Notes: generated from the letters alone by a model not told the origin. Shown: positions 45,707 through 55,566, numbered from the stretch's first letter. The stretch: DNA of 64,000 bases from Paraclostridium tenue (GCF_015668515.1 NZ_JADPFO010000001.1:708823-772822), one strand, 5' to 3'. Program-made: numbers and translations.

Positions 45707-46714
45707 TTATTTACTTTTTGGTGCTTTTGCTTGTATCTTATCGTATACAGCTTTAACTTCTTTGTCTTTTTCAGTCAGTTCTCTGTGAAGTGGTAAAACT
45801 TTTTCTTTAAATGGTTCTATATCTGGATAGTAAAATTTTACTCCCATCTTTTTTGATTGTTCTACTGCTTCATTTACTTTATCTTCCCAAGCATCAACTT
45901 CAAATTTATTTATTTCATCAACTGCATCTAATATTATATTTCTATGTTCTTCACTTAAATTTTCTAATAGCTTAGCATTCATTATTAATATATCTGGAAT
46001 CATACCATGTTGGTTATATGAATAATGTTTCGCAACTTCTCCATGCTTATTATTAGTAAGTGCTAATTCATTATTTTCAGCTCCATCTATAACCTTTTGT
46101 TGAAGAGCAGTATAAACTTCTCCGAAACTCATTGGTGTAGCAGAACCACCTAATAATTCCATCATTCTTATGTTTGTTTGACTTTGTTGAACTCTTATTT
46201 TCTTACCCTTTAAATCTTGTGGCTTCATTATAGGTTTATCTGTTGTATACATATTTCTTGAACCTGCATCAAACCATGTAAGACCAACAAATCCAGATTC
46301 TCTAGTTGATTCATATATATCGTTCATTATATTTTCGTCATTCATTACAGAATGGTAGTGTTCTTTACTGTCAAATAAATATGGAAGGTTAAATACACTA
46401 TATGATTTGTTAAAGCTTTCAAGCAAACTTATACTTCCAACAGCTATATCTATAGCTCCTGTTTGAGTAAGCTCTACTGACTCACGCTGTCCACCTAATA
46501 ATTCATTTGGGTATACTTGTATATCTATTTCATTATTAGTTTTATCTTCTACAATTTCCTCAAACTTTTTTAGTGCTAGATGTATTGGATGATCCTCACC
46601 TTGGTTGTGAGCAACTCTCATAACTCTTGCTTCATTATCTTTACTTGAACTACATCCAACTACTGATAAACTAGTTATAGCCACAAGTAAAAGCGCTTTA
46701 ATCCTTTTATTCAT
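45707..46714 (-). CDS. dctP: TRAP transporter solute receptor, lipoprotein (DctP)
   Basis: This 335-residue receptor has lipobox SVVGC (C21), unlike the free periplasmic receptors of Gram-negatives. The ligand arginine typical of TRAP receptors is in the GKKIRVQQSQTNIRMMELLG region, and the GEVYTALQQKVIDGAENNE block is diagnostic. I start at 46714, with AGGGGGAATTTAAAT ahead of ATG; a start at 46759 would run into the uxaC stop. It captures the uronate outside the membrane. Confidence 0.9.
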   Translation of the reverse strand: MNKRIKALLLVAITSLSVVGCSSSKDNEARVMRVAHNQGEDHPIHLALKKFEEIVEDKTNNEIDIQVYPNELLGGQRESVELTQTGAIDIAVGSISLLESFNKSYSVFNLPYLFDSKEHYHSVMNDENIMNDIYESTRESGFVGLTWFDAGSRNMYTTDKPIMKPQDLKGKKIRVQQSQTNIRMMELLGGSATPMSFGEVYTALQQKVIDGAENNELALTNNKHGEVAKHYSYNQHGMIPDILIMNAKLLENLSEEHRNIILDAVDEINKFEVDAWEDKVNEAVEQSKKMGVKFYYPDIEPFKEKVLPLHRELTEKDKEVKAVYDKIQAKAPKSK

Positions 46715-46733
46715 ATTTAAATTCCCCCTAGGA

Positions 46734-48134
46734 TTATTTTGTAAAATATTTTTTAGCATTGTTGTAACATATATCTTCTACTATATTTCCTAATGTTTCT
46801 AAATCATATGGATACTCTCCATTTTCAACTAACTCTCCTAAATAATTACAAAGAATCCTTCTGAAATATTCATGTCTTGTAAATGATAAGAAACTTCTTG
46901 AATCTGTAAGCATTCCTACAAACTTACTAACTAGACCTAATTGTGAAAGTGCTATAAGCTGTCTTTCCATTCCATCTTTTTGGTCGTTAAACCACCAGCC
47001 AGATCCAAATTGAATTTTTCCTGCAACTTGTCCTCCTTGGAAATTTCCTATCATAGTTCCTAATACTTCATTATCTTTTGGATTTAAACAATAAAGGATA
47101 GTTTTTGGTAACTTGTGTTCTACATCTAAGCTATCTAATAACCTCGATAACGAGAAAGCGATTTCTCCATCGTCAATACTATCAAATCCTGCATCTACTC
47201 CAACAGCATTAAACATTCTAGTATTGTTATTTCTAAGCGCCCCTATATGAAGTTGCATTACCATGTTTCTTTCACTATACATTTTCCCTAATTCTATTAA
47301 TGTAAATGTTGTGTATTTTTGAGCATCTTCTATACTTATTTTCTCTTTCGCTAAAACTTTAACAAAAATATTTTCGACTTCTTCTTTGCTAGCAGGTTTA
47401 AAATAAACTCTTTCTAAACTATGATCTGTTATATTACAGCCATTTTCTACAAAGTAATTTAACCTTTTTTCTAATATTTCTATTAATTTATCATAGTCTT
47501 TAATTTCTGTATTTTCTGTTTCCCCTAATAACTTTATATAATCACAGAAATCTTCATTTTGTATTTTTAATGCTTTATCTGGTCTAAATGTAGGTCTTAC
47601 CTCACACTCAAAACTATCATCACTATTAATTTCTTTGTGGTATCTTAAATCATCAATTGGATCATCTGTAGTTCCTATATAAACTACATTAGACATACGT
47701 ATTAAGTTTCTTGCAGTTAAATTATTTTTAACTATAGCATTATTACATTTTTCCCAAATATCTTTTGCAGTCTTTGCACTTAAAGTTTCTTCTACATTGA
47801 AATATCTTTTAAGTTCTAAATGTGTCCAATGATATATAGGATTTCCTATTAAGTACGGCATCATATTGGCAAATTCATAAAATTTTTCAAAATCACTAGC
47901 ATCCCCTGTTATATACTTTTCGTCTATCCCAAAACTTCTCATTGCTCTCCACTTATAATGATCATGATATAACCATAATTGAGTTACATTTTCATATTCT
48001 TTATCTTGTGCTATTTCAATTGATGGCAAATGACAGTGGTAATCAAATATCGGCATTTTTGAAGCATTATTATGATATAAGATTTTAGCTACTTCATTTG
48101 ATAATATAAAATCTTGGTCCATAAACTTTTTCAT
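46734..48134 (-). CDS. uxaC: Glucuronate isomerase
   Basis: This 466-residue enzyme is full length for UxaC. FDYHCHLPSIEIAQDKEYEN (metal histidines), MQLHIGALRNNNTRMF, and FGSGWWFNDQKDGM are UxaC blocks. It isomerises D-glucuronate to D-fructuronate, and also galacturonate to tagaturonate. Only the glucuronate branch can be completed with genes in view, since no UxaA/UxaB is seen. It follows uxuA after a 111-bp gap that holds a perfect inverted repeat. Confidence 0.94.
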   Translation of the reverse strand: MKKFMDQDFILSNEVAKILYHNNASKMPIFDYHCHLPSIEIAQDKEYENVTQLWLYHDHYKWRAMRSFGIDEKYITGDASDFEKFYEFANMMPYLIGNPIYHWTHLELKRYFNVEETLSAKTAKDIWEKCNNAIVKNNLTARNLIRMSNVVYIGTTDDPIDDLRYHKEINSDDSFECEVRPTFRPDKALKIQNEDFCDYIKLLGETENTEIKDYDKLIEILEKRLNYFVENGCNITDHSLERVYFKPASKEEVENIFVKVLAKEKISIEDAQKYTTFTLIELGKMYSERNMVMQLHIGALRNNNTRMFNAVGVDAGFDSIDDGEIAFSLSRLLDSLDVEHKLPKTILYCLNPKDNEVLGTMIGNFQGGQVAGKIQFGSGWWFNDQKDGMERQLIALSQLGLVSKFVGMLTDSRSFLSFTRHEYFRRILCNYLGELVENGEYPYDLETLGNIVEDICYNNAKKYFTK

Positions 48135-48193
48135 AATTTTCTCCTAAATTAGTATTTTAGTTTTCACTTTTTACTTTTTTATGCTATTTTTAT

Positions 48194-48234
48194 AAGTAGT
48201 GTTTTAAAATAAAATTTATTTTAAAACACTACTT
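48194..48234. other. Perfect 20-bp inverted repeat between uxuA and uxaC
   Basis: The sequence AAGTAGTGTTTTAAAATAAA, one central base, then its exact complement, gives a 20-bp stem with almost no loop. No T-run follows on the minus strand, so it is not a standard terminator. In the operon mRNA it could stabilise or cut the transcript between upstream and downstream genes, or as DNA it could extrude a cruciform. Confidence 0.85.
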
Positions 48235-48245
48235 AATTATTTTAA

Positions 48246-49292
48246 TTATTTATTTTTATTTATTGCTTCTATTAATCCGTTTATATAAACAGCTCCTAGT
48301 GCTCTATCATATAATCCATATCCTGGTCTTCCAGTTTCTCCCCATATCATTCTTCCATGATCTGGTCTGTATGGACCTGTAAATTCATAATCACAGTATG
48401 CTTTTACTATTTCATAAAAATCTAGTGACCCTGCCTCAGATAAATGAGCAACTTCGTTGAAACTGCTATCTCCTGTTATTAAAACATTTCTTAAATGAGC
48501 AAAGTTTATTCTGTTCTTTTCTTTACCAAAGTAATTTACCATTTTTACTATATCATTAGTTTTAGTGCATCCTAATGATCCTGTACATAAAGTTATACCA
48601 TTATATTCACTATCATAAAGATTTATAAATCTTTCTAAGTTTTCAAAATTAGTTATTATTCTTGGAAGTCCAAATATTGACCATGGTGGATCATCTGGAT
48701 GTATAGCCATTTTTACGTTACTTTCTTCAGCTACAGGTATTATTTCTTTTATAAAATACTCCAAGTTTTCCCATAATTTTTCTTCATCTACATCCTTGTA
48801 TTTATCAAGTAATGCACCTAATCCACCTTCTCCATAAGATGTATCCCATCCTGGAAGTTCTAATTCACCTAATGCTGGGTCCATCTTCTTAACTGTTTCT
48901 TCATCATATATTAAGCAAGTTGAACCATCTTCAAGCTCATAGTTTAGATCTGAACGAGTCCAATCAAATACTGGCATAAAGTTATAACATACTGTTTCTA
49001 TACCTGCTTTTCCTAAGTTTCTTAATGTTTCCTTGTAATTTTCTATGTATCTTTCTCTAGTTGGTAAACCTAATTTTATATCCTCATGAACTGGTACACT
49101 TTCTATAACTGAAAGCTTTAATCCATTATCTTCTACAGTCTTTTTTAACTCTAATATTTTTTCTAATGGCCAAACTTCTCCTACTGCTATATCATATATT
49201 GCAGTTACTATCCCTTTCATACCAGGTATTTGTCTGATGTACTCTATCTTTACAGGGTCATCTTTTCCATACCATCTAAACGTCATTTCCAT
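48246..49292 (-). CDS. uxuA: Mannonate dehydratase
   Basis: This 348-residue TIM-barrel enzyme removes water from D-mannonate to give 2-keto-3-deoxygluconate. [12 protein letters not shown] at the start, [29 protein letters not shown] and FAHLRNV are UxuA signatures, with metal-binding histidine, aspartate and cysteine (LCTGSLGC). It starts 17 bp after the kinase gene. It is a little shorter than the E. coli enzyme but similar to other Firmicute forms. Confidence 0.94.
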   Translation of the reverse strand: MEMTFRWYGKDDPVKIEYIRQIPGMKGIVTAIYDIAVGEVWPLEKILELKKTVEDNGLKLSVIESVPVHEDIKLGLPTRERYIENYKETLRNLGKAGIETVCYNFMPVFDWTRSDLNYELEDGSTCLIYDEETVKKMDPALGELELPGWDTSYGEGGLGALLDKYKDVDEEKLWENLEYFIKEIIPVAEESNVKMAIHPDDPPWSIFGLPRIITNFENLERFINLYDSEYNGITLCTGSLGCTKTNDIVKMVNYFGKEKNRINFAHLRNVLITGDSSFNEVAHLSEAGSLDFYEIVKAYCDYEFTGPYRPDHGRMIWGETGRPGYGLYDRALGAVYINGLIEAINKNK

Positions 49293-49309
49293 ATTCTTAT
49301 TCTCCCCAA

Positions 49310-50329
49310 TTATCTTTTTATATTTTGCAATCCTTTTCCTATCAAGCTTGTTACGCTATCTTTATCTATTATGTTTATATCACCCTTTATAGAGTGCTTT
49401 AATGCACTTGCGCAAACTCCAAATTCTATGATATCTTTTTTATCTAAATTATCTAAAATTCCGTGAAGTATACCTGCTGTAAATGCATCTCCTCCACCAA
49501 CTCTATCTAATATATCGAATTTGTATTCCTTTGAACTATATAAGTTTTCATTATCAAACAAATAACCTTTTAATGAATTATTATTTATTGAATGAACAGT
49601 TCTCTTTGTACAAGCTGCATATTTTATATTTGGATATTTTTCAAATAATCTTTTATATAAATTTTTAAGGTTATCTTCAAATTCCAAACCTAAATCTTCA
49701 TATTTTAATATATTTGTCATATCTAAACTTCCTAAAAAAGCTATATCTACAAAAGGAAGTATTTCTTCTAAAAATCCTTTAGCATCCTCTAAGCTCCAAA
49801 GTTTCGCTCTATAATTAGAATCCAAGGATACTAGTATACCAGTATTATGACAATGTTTTGCTATCTCTATAGTTAATTCATATAATTCTTTACTTAACGC
49901 TGGTGTTATCCCTGATAAATGAACCATTTTAACATCTTTTAGCATATTCTCTATATCAAACTCATCTTTATTAGCCATAGATATAGCGGAATATTTTCTA
50001 TCATATATAACTTCAGTGCTTCTAAGTCCATGCCCAATTTCTAAAAAATAAATACCAAGTCTTCCATCACCTTGTAATATATCACTTGTATCTACATTAT
50101 AACCCCTTAAATCTCTTATAACTTTATCACCTAAAGAGTTATTAGGTAATTTCGTCACAAACTTAGTTTGATGTCCAAAACTTGCTAAACTCGCAACTAC
50201 ATTTGCTTCTCCTCCACCATAAGTTGCATCAAATGAATTAACTTGTATAATCTTTTGATTATTAGGAGGTGTAAGTCTTAGCATTATTTCCCCAAATCCT
50301 AAAACCTTTTTATTATTTGCTTTTAACAT
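49310..50329 (-). CDS. kdgK: 2-keto-3-deoxygluconate kinase (PfkB family), copy 2
   Basis: This 339-residue kinase has [29 protein letters not shown] and [15 protein letters not shown], as in copy 1. It overlaps the aldolase gene by 17 bp, so translation is coupled. It phosphorylates KDG made by UxuA. The 37702 copy is clearly paralogous but has diverged along its length, so the two modules were not duplicated recently. Confidence 0.88.
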   Translation of the reverse strand: MLKANNKKVLGFGEIMLRLTPPNNQKIIQVNSFDATYGGGEANVVASLASFGHQTKFVTKLPNNSLGDKVIRDLRGYNVDTSDILQGDGRLGIYFLEIGHGLRSTEVIYDRKYSAISMANKDEFDIENMLKDVKMVHLSGITPALSKELYELTIEIAKHCHNTGILVSLDSNYRAKLWSLEDAKGFLEEILPFVDIAFLGSLDMTNILKYEDLGLEFEDNLKNLYKRLFEKYPNIKYAACTKRTVHSINNNSLKGYLFDNENLYSSKEYKFDILDRVGGGDAFTAGILHGILDNLDKKDIIEFGVCASALKHSIKGDINIIDKDSVTSLIGKGLQNIKR

Positions 50330-50924
50330 CTTTTATTTTCTCCACAAATTCTTTAGCTAGTTTTTCTATATCTTCTAAGCTTCCTGCTCCAAATAATGAA
50401 CTACCTACTCCTACACAAGAAACTCCCATTTCAAACCACTTATCTACATTATCTATACTAACTCCACCTGTTGGCATTATTTCAACGTGAGGTATTGGAG
50501 CTTTTATAGCTTTTACATATTTAGGTCCAAATACGTCTCCTGGGAATAATTTTACCATCTGATTTCCATTTTCTATAGCATTCATTATTTCAGTTACTGT
50601 CATACATCCTGGTAAATAAAGAGTGTTTAATTCCTTACATACTTTATTAACTTCTTCATTATACCCTGGACTTACAACATATTTTGCTCCAGCTAAAATT
50701 GCATCTTTAGCCATTTTTTTATTTAAAACACTTCCAACACCTAATATTAATTTTTCATCACAGCTTAATTCATTTATTAAGTCAACAACATTAGGTATTG
50801 AATACGTTAATTCTACTGCTCTTATTCCACCATTTACACAAGCATTTATATATCCTTTAGCTTCATCATGGTCCTTTGCTCTTATTACTGCAACAATTCC
50901 CTCATTTTTTATAGTATTTAACAT
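50313..50924 (-). CDS. eda: KDPG/KHG aldolase, copy 2
   Basis: This 203-residue class I aldolase has GIVAVIRAK, AVELTYSIP, LGVGSVLNKK, Schiff-base lysine in MVKLFPGDVFG and PTGGVSIDNVDKWF. It splits KDPG as the last step of glucuronate breakdown. It sits between the reductase and kinase genes, 10 bp after the former. Confidence 0.92.
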   Translation of the reverse strand: MLNTIKNEGIVAVIRAKDHDEAKGYINACVNGGIRAVELTYSIPNVVDLINELSCDEKLILGVGSVLNKKMAKDAILAGAKYVVSPGYNEEVNKVCKELNTLYLPGCMTVTEIMNAIENGNQMVKLFPGDVFGPKYVKAIKAPIPHVEIMPTGGVSIDNVDKWFEMGVSCVGVGSSLFGAGSLEDIEKLAKEFVEKIKDVKSK

Positions 50925-50934
50925 AATCTATCTC

Positions 50935-51786
50935 CTATACTCCTGAGTAAGCACTAAATGCTCCATCTACTGGTATTACTACACCATTTACAAATCCTGA
51001 TGCCTCACTACTTACTAAATATAATAATGTTCCTATTAATTCTTCAGCTTCACCATATCTTCCCATTGGTGTACTATTTAATATTTTTTGACTTCTTTCT
51101 GTTGGAGTTCCATCTTCATTAAATAATAACTTTTCATTTTGAGCTGTTACAAAGAATCCAGGTGCTATAGCATTTACTCTTATTCCAACTCTTGACATAT
51201 GTACAGCTAACCATTGAGTAAAATTACTTACTGCAGCCTTTGCTCCTGAGTATGCTGGTATTTTAGTAAGAGGAGTATATGCATTCATTGAAGATATATT
51301 TATAATTGTACATCCTTCTCTATTTATCATATCTCTACTAAATTCTTGTGATGGAAGTAATGTTCCTAAGAAATTTAAATTAAATACAAACTCTACCCCT
51401 TTTTGATCTAGGTCAAAGAATGATGTTAATTCTTCATTATCTAAATCTTCTTCAAGTAAGTATTCTTTAGTTGTAGTTCCTTTTGGATGGTTTCCACCAG
51501 CTCCATTTATTAATATATCACATGGTCCAAATTCTTTTAAAATTATCTCATGTGCTCTTTTTAAACTTTCTTTATCTAAAACATTAGCTTCTATACCTAT
51601 AGCACATCCACCGTTGTCTACTATTTCTTTAGCTTTAGCTTCACAAGCTTCTTTCCCTAATGCAAGTATAGCTACTTTAGCTCCACATTCAGCTAAAGCA
51701 TCAACCATAGCCCCACAAAGTATACCTGTACCACCTGTTACTACAGCTACCTTATCTTTTAAGTCAATACTAAATGGTAATTTCAT
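50935..51786 (-). CDS. uxuB: SDR-family D-mannonate oxidoreductase (fructuronate reductase)
   Basis: This 283-residue short-chain dehydrogenase has nucleotide motif TGGTGILCG (about 15-23), NGAGGNHP, and catalytic serine then YSGAKAAV (Y-x-x-x-K). PG at IAPGFF completes the pattern. I start at 51786, as GGAGGTACAAT precedes that ATG. Firmicute UxuB proteins are of this SDR type, unlike the long-chain E. coli form. It would reduce fructuronate to mannonate with NAD(P)H. First gene of the uronate operon. Confidence 0.87.
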   Translation of the reverse strand: MKLPFSIDLKDKVAVVTGGTGILCGAMVDALAECGAKVAILALGKEACEAKAKEIVDNGGCAIGIEANVLDKESLKRAHEIILKEFGPCDILINGAGGNHPKGTTTKEYLLEEDLDNEELTSFFDLDQKGVEFVFNLNFLGTLLPSQEFSRDMINREGCTIINISSMNAYTPLTKIPAYSGAKAAVSNFTQWLAVHMSRVGIRVNAIAPGFFVTAQNEKLLFNEDGTPTERSQKILNSTPMGRYGEAEELIGTLLYLVSSEASGFVNGVVIPVDGAFSAYSGV

Positions 51787-51808
51787 ATATTGTACCTCCA
51801 CTCTTATG

Positions 51809-51832
51809 ATATACTTGTATACTAGCATATCA
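51809..51832 (-). promoter_or_regulatory. Candidate GntR operator upstream of uxu operon
   Basis: GATATACTTGTATACTAGCATATC has outer GATAT/ATATC arms and a TTGTATAC core typical of GntR-family sites. It lies 23-46 bp before the first start codon of the operon, where it could overlap the promoter or leader. Confidence 0.5.
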
Positions 51833-51904
51833 ATTTTACTAATGCAATACCTTTTCCTAAAATTCTACAATAAATTGCAAATATTTCTACAATTCATTAT
51901 AAAT

Positions 51905-51960
51905 AAAAAGTATATAAAACATACACTTGTAATTTATTGATGTATGTTTTATATACTTTT
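51905..51960 (-). terminator. Terminator of gntR (uronate module)
   Basis: AAAGTATATAAAACATACA and TGTATGTTTTATATACTTT form a 19-bp stem around a 15-base loop, directly after the regulator's stop codon. Both flanks are T/A rich, so it may work for both strands. Confidence 0.85.
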
Positions 51961-52645
51961 ACTTAAAGAACGCCTTTAGTTCTTCATTTTCATTTATTAA
52001 TGTTTCCCATTTACTTGCAGGTTCTACTATATGTTTGTTTATGTACGTATCTATCTTATCAAATTCTTTATTTTTAATTATATCTAGCATTTCTTCATGC
52101 TGTTTTATTATCTGCATTTTATTGCTTTTCATTTCAGCTAAAAGCCGCATTCTATTGTAGTGAGTACCTATATTCATAATAGCATCCCATATATTTGCTT
52201 TATTACATCCTAAGAATATTAACTTGTGAAAATTTTTATCTAAATCATGAAACTCGATTTCTTTTCCTGGTTTATCAACAACTAATTTTTGTGCAAATAA
52301 ATTCTTTTCTAATTCTATAAATAATTCTTCTGGAAATGTATTACAAGCTTGTATTAAGACTTCTTTTTCTAGTACAGATCTCATAAATATGGCTTCATTT
52401 ATAAGGTCCATATCTATCAGTGATACATAAGTACCTGCTTGAGGTTTAACTTCAATAAGGTGTTCATTTTTTAATTTCATTAAAATTTCTCTTATTGGTG
52501 TTCTAGAAATTTTTAATTTTTCAGATAAATTAGACTCACTTAATAATTCCCCTGGTTTTAAATCTAAATACATAATATTATCTTTTAAAACCCTATAAGC
52601 ATATTCTTTTGCTATTTCTTTGTGTTTTCTCTCGTAAAGTATCAT
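51959..52645 (-). CDS. GntR-family regulator, FCD type (uronate module)
   Basis: This 228-residue regulator has winged helix LSEKLKISRTPIREILMKLKNEHLIEVK (about 40-70) and an FCD domain with EFHDLDKNFHKLIF. It probably represses the uxu/TRAP operon that starts 173 bp downstream. In front of the gene an inverted repeat TTAATGT-14-ACATTAA (52666-52693) could serve autoregulation. It differs from the first module's regulator, so each module has its own control. Confidence 0.87.
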   Translation of the reverse strand: MILYERKHKEIAKEYAYRVLKDNIMYLDLKPGELLSESNLSEKLKISRTPIREILMKLKNEHLIEVKPQAGTYVSLIDMDLINEAIFMRSVLEKEVLIQACNTFPEELFIELEKNLFAQKLVVDKPGKEIEFHDLDKNFHKLIFLGCNKANIWDAIMNIGTHYNRMRLLAEMKSNKMQIIKQHEEMLDIIKNKEFDKIDTYINKHIVEPASKWETLINENEELKAFFK

Positions 52646-52795
52646 TTTCCCTCCAATATATTACTTTAATGTATGTTATAAAATTAACATTAATATAATA
52701 AAATATTAACATATACATTCTTTTTTATAATATATCTTAATTGGATAAATTTAAAGTATAAAAAAGAATTTATTACATTATTTTTAATATTTTAA

Positions 52796-52842
52796 CTAAT
52801 TATTAACACCTATAACTCTATGAAAATCATAAGTTTCATATA
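52796..52842 (-). pseudogene. 3' fragment of a DUF2075 helicase-like gene
   Basis: The minus strand reads YETYDFHRVIGVNN and stop, matching the last residues of the DUF2075 protein at 62720 (DETYDFLRSVGVNN). The DNA matches at roughly 36 of 42 positions, including runs of 16 and 13. Nothing of the gene remains upstream. It lies in the 372-bp gap before the GntR gene, which otherwise holds only AT-rich DNA and a terminator. Confidence 0.6.
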
Positions 52843-52913
52843 TTATAGCTTTTTAATTATATATGAATTATTTTGAAGAATGGATTAGTGTTAATCTATT
52901 ATAAATATTAAAA

Positions 52914-52950
52914 ATAAAAAAGGTATTGATTTTTTAATCAATACCTTTTC
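52914..52950 (-). terminator. Terminator of ABC operon
   Basis: AAAAGGTATTGATTAAAAAATCAATACCTTTTTTATT forms a stem with T-run on the minus strand, past the 122-codon gene. Confidence 0.85.
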
Positions 52951-53017
52951 GTAGATTTCAATGGTTGAGACGATTTTCTTAACTATTATTTATTAGCTTT
53001 TCCTTTGTTATTAAATA

Positions 53018-53386
53018 CTATTTACTTTTCAATGTACTGACAAAAGAATCTAAATCTTGCTCAGCTTTTTCCATATCAATATACTTTTCTACCTGATTAT
53101 CTTCACTATTTGCCTCATACATTTTTAAGTTATCTAGCTTATATATAATATAACCTATCCCCCAAATAGCTATAGTATAAAATACATATGGCATCGATGC
53201 ATTTATGTAATAAGATATAACACTCATTAACTGTTCACTTATAACTAAACCCTTGTTATTTACAAGTCCCGAAATGTATATATATGAATTATATATACTA
53301 AATAATGTGTATATAGCTGTAATAGAAGATATAACATATAATACTACAACTATAAAATTCTTATTTTGTTTACTATATTTTCTCAT
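53018..53386 (-). CDS. Small membrane protein in ABC operon
   Basis: This 122-residue protein has two or three helices (about 10-30, 45-60, 68-88) and an acidic C-terminal tail. No family is recognised. It follows the ABC ATPase gene by 23 bp and ends the operon. It may be an accessory or immunity part of the transporter. Confidence 0.65.
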   Translation of the reverse strand: MRKYSKQNKNFIVVVLYVISSITAIYTLFSIYNSYIYISGLVNNKGLVISEQLMSVISYYINASMPYVFYTIAIWGIGYIIYKLDNLKMYEANSEDNQVEKYIDMEKAEQDLDSFVSTLKSK

Positions 53387-53409
53387 AATTAATCCTCCTT
53401 TTTATAAAT

Positions 53410-54039
53410 TTAAATTTCTACTAAATCCCTATTTTTTAATCTTAGTATCACATCAGCTTCTTTAGCCATTTCTTTGCTATGAGTTACAACAATTACACAC
53501 TTTCCATGTTCATGTGCACTTGACTTTAATATCTCTACAATTTCACTTGCTGTATCACTATCTAAGTTTCCAGTTGGCTCATCAGCTAGTATTATAGGTG
53601 AATTAGCAACTAATGCCCTTGCTATTGCAACACGTTGTTGTTGTCCTCCTGATAACTGTAAAACATTTCTATTTATCTCTTCTTCTTTTAATCCAAGTAC
53701 CTCTAAATCCATTTTGCTAGCTTTTGGATTTACTATTTTTATATTTTCTAATGGTGTTAAATAATCTATTAAATTATAATTTTGGAAAACTAAAGATACA
53801 TTATTTTTTCTATGGTATTCATATCCTTTTTCTTTTATATCTGTATTTTCGAATAAAATTTGACCATTTTTAGGTTCATCTAATCCTGCTAATAAGGATA
53901 ATAATGTACTTTTCCCAGCTCCTGATGTACCTAAAATTGTATAGAACTTACCTTGCTCAAATTCCATATTTATATTTTTTAATACATTTTTTCCATTTTT
54001 ATATGAATAATCAATTTGATTTAATTTTAAAATAGACAT
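53410..54039 (-). CDS. ABC transporter ATPase, LolD/MacB type
   Basis: This 209-residue ATPase has Walker A LGTSGAGKST, Q-loop FQNYNLID, signature QLSGGQQQR, Walker [16 protein letters not shown] and VVTHS. AGGAG lies eight bases before ATG 54039, so I use that rather than a GTG at 54048. It pairs with the FtsX-type permease directly upstream (11 bp). Confidence 0.92.
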   Translation of the reverse strand: MSILKLNQIDYSYKNGKNVLKNINMEFEQGKFYTILGTSGAGKSTLLSLLAGLDEPKNGQILFENTDIKEKGYEYHRKNNVSLVFQNYNLIDYLTPLENIKIVNPKASKMDLEVLGLKEEEINRNVLQLSGGQQQRVAIARALVANSPIILADEPTGNLDSDTASEIVEILKSSAHEHGKCVIVVTHSKEMAKEADVILRLKNRDLVEI

Positions 54040-54050
54040 ATTCTTCACTC

Positions 54051-55394
54051 CTAACTCATTTTAGATAATATTTCTTTTGGTTTTAAACGTATTATAGATA
54101 ATGATGATATAGCTACTGATGCAGTTATAACTGCTGATCCTACAGCCCATACATATACCATTTCTTTAGGAGTTATTTTAACTTCTATATCTTTTGATGT
54201 GTGAGTAAGCATCTTAGTGTCAGGGTCATTTCCTAAAGCAAATCCAGCTTCTTGTTTTATACTTTGTACAGTTTCATTTGCTGCCTTTTGCATTAATGAA
54301 TCCCCAACATTTTGAGCTATTAATTGCCCTGAGAAATATGATAAACTAAATGCTAATACACTAATTATCAATAATTCGCTTATATATTGTGCTATTATCT
54401 TAAACTTTGAAACTCCAATAGATAATAATATTCCTGTTTCATGAATTCTTCCTTGAATCCAGAATGTTAATATTAGTGATAATATAACTACACCAATTAC
54501 TGTACTTCCGATTAACATCATATTTACTATTTTATCCATTGTCTCAAATGACTTAGATAATGCAAGGAATATATCCCCGCTCTTGTCGATTCTTGCACCA
54601 TTTAAGTTTATAGGTGATTGTTTTACCTTAGATATAACAGAATCTATATTAGTATTTTTATCTGCATAGAAACTTGTTGTATAAAATACATCATCATTAT
54701 CTGTATATCCATAAAACTCTTGTATAGAATTATTATCAGTTAATAAATAATTTTCTATTAAATCTAAATAAGTCCCTTCTCTTTCTGCTTGTTCTATTAC
54801 ATTATCAAATATACCAACAATTTCAAGTGTCATTTGATCTTGACCTTTTCCTGAAACTGCATGACTATCTCTTCCATGCATTTTATTTATAGTTAATTTA
54901 TCGCCTATCTTTAAATTATTAAGTTTAGCTAAACTCTTATGTACTAGCACTTTGCCTTTATCTCCAGGCTTTATGTGCCTTCCTTCAACTAATTTAATAC
55001 TCTTATTAACAAACTTAAGATCTGATTCTGTATCATCATTTCCAGTTGCTATAAAAGTTTTTTCTAATCCTTCATAGTCATATGGTGCTTCTTTAGTTGG
55101 CTTTACTTTTTTAAGCCCATCAATATTTCCTCCACCATCTATTGATGCATTATAGTTTTTAATATCTTTAATCTTTAATATCTCTTCTATAGTTTTTCTT
55201 GAAATTCTTTGCGAATTTATACTAAAGAAGTTGCTTAACCCTGAGGTAGCATTCTCTTTTGCTATATTTGTAGCTTTTTTTACTGCTATACCACTTAATA
55301 TAGCTGTAGCTATTGCAAATAATATAAATAGCATTATTAAACTTTTCTTCTTCTTCCTAGTTATATATAACCAAGCTCTCTTTAGTACGTCCAT
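54051..55394 (-). CDS. FtsX-family ABC permease
   Basis: This 447-residue permease has one N-terminal helix (about 17-38), a MacB-like outer domain (about 40-285) and three C-terminal helices (about 288-312, 335-357, 413-435), the standard single-core FtsX layout. A loop between the last two helices (about 370-405) faces outward. It is expressed with the ATPase and the 122-residue protein. A strong terminator separates it from the RR/HK pair upstream, so it should have its own promoter, which the response regulator may control. Confidence 0.88.
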   Translation of the reverse strand: MDVLKRAWLYITRKKKKSLIMLFILFAIATAILSGIAVKKATNIAKENATSGLSNFFSINSQRISRKTIEEILKIKDIKNYNASIDGGGNIDGLKKVKPTKEAPYDYEGLEKTFIATGNDDTESDLKFVNKSIKLVEGRHIKPGDKGKVLVHKSLAKLNNLKIGDKLTINKMHGRDSHAVSGKGQDQMTLEIVGIFDNVIEQAEREGTYLDLIENYLLTDNNSIQEFYGYTDNDDVFYTTSFYADKNTNIDSVISKVKQSPINLNGARIDKSGDIFLALSKSFETMDKIVNMMLIGSTVIGVVILSLILTFWIQGRIHETGILLSIGVSKFKIIAQYISELLIISVLAFSLSYFSGQLIAQNVGDSLMQKAANETVQSIKQEAGFALGNDPDTKMLTHTSKDIEVKITPKEMVYVWAVGSAVITASVAISSLSIIRLKPKEILSKMS

Positions 55395-55516
55395 TATTTA
55401 TCCTCCTTAAATAATATTTCTTTTGTTTATAGCTAAATAATATAATTCCAATGTGAAACAAATATAAAATTAAATAACTAATCATGTGTATTTTATATAT
55501 TTCTTCTTCTATTTCT

Positions 55517-55546
55517 AAAAAAAAGAACACTGCTAAGTGTTCTTTA
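55517..55546 (-). terminator. Terminator after histidine kinase gene
   Basis: AAAGAACACTTAGCAGTGTTCTTTTTTTT is a compact stem with long T-run on the minus strand, between the kinase stop and the permease promoter region. Confidence 0.9.
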
Positions 55547-55566
55547 ATAGTTTCTATACAATTATA

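Noticed and set aside
48194-48234. Palindrome as an intrinsic terminator
   Set aside because: No T-run on either useful side, and the genes on both sides belong to one pathway.
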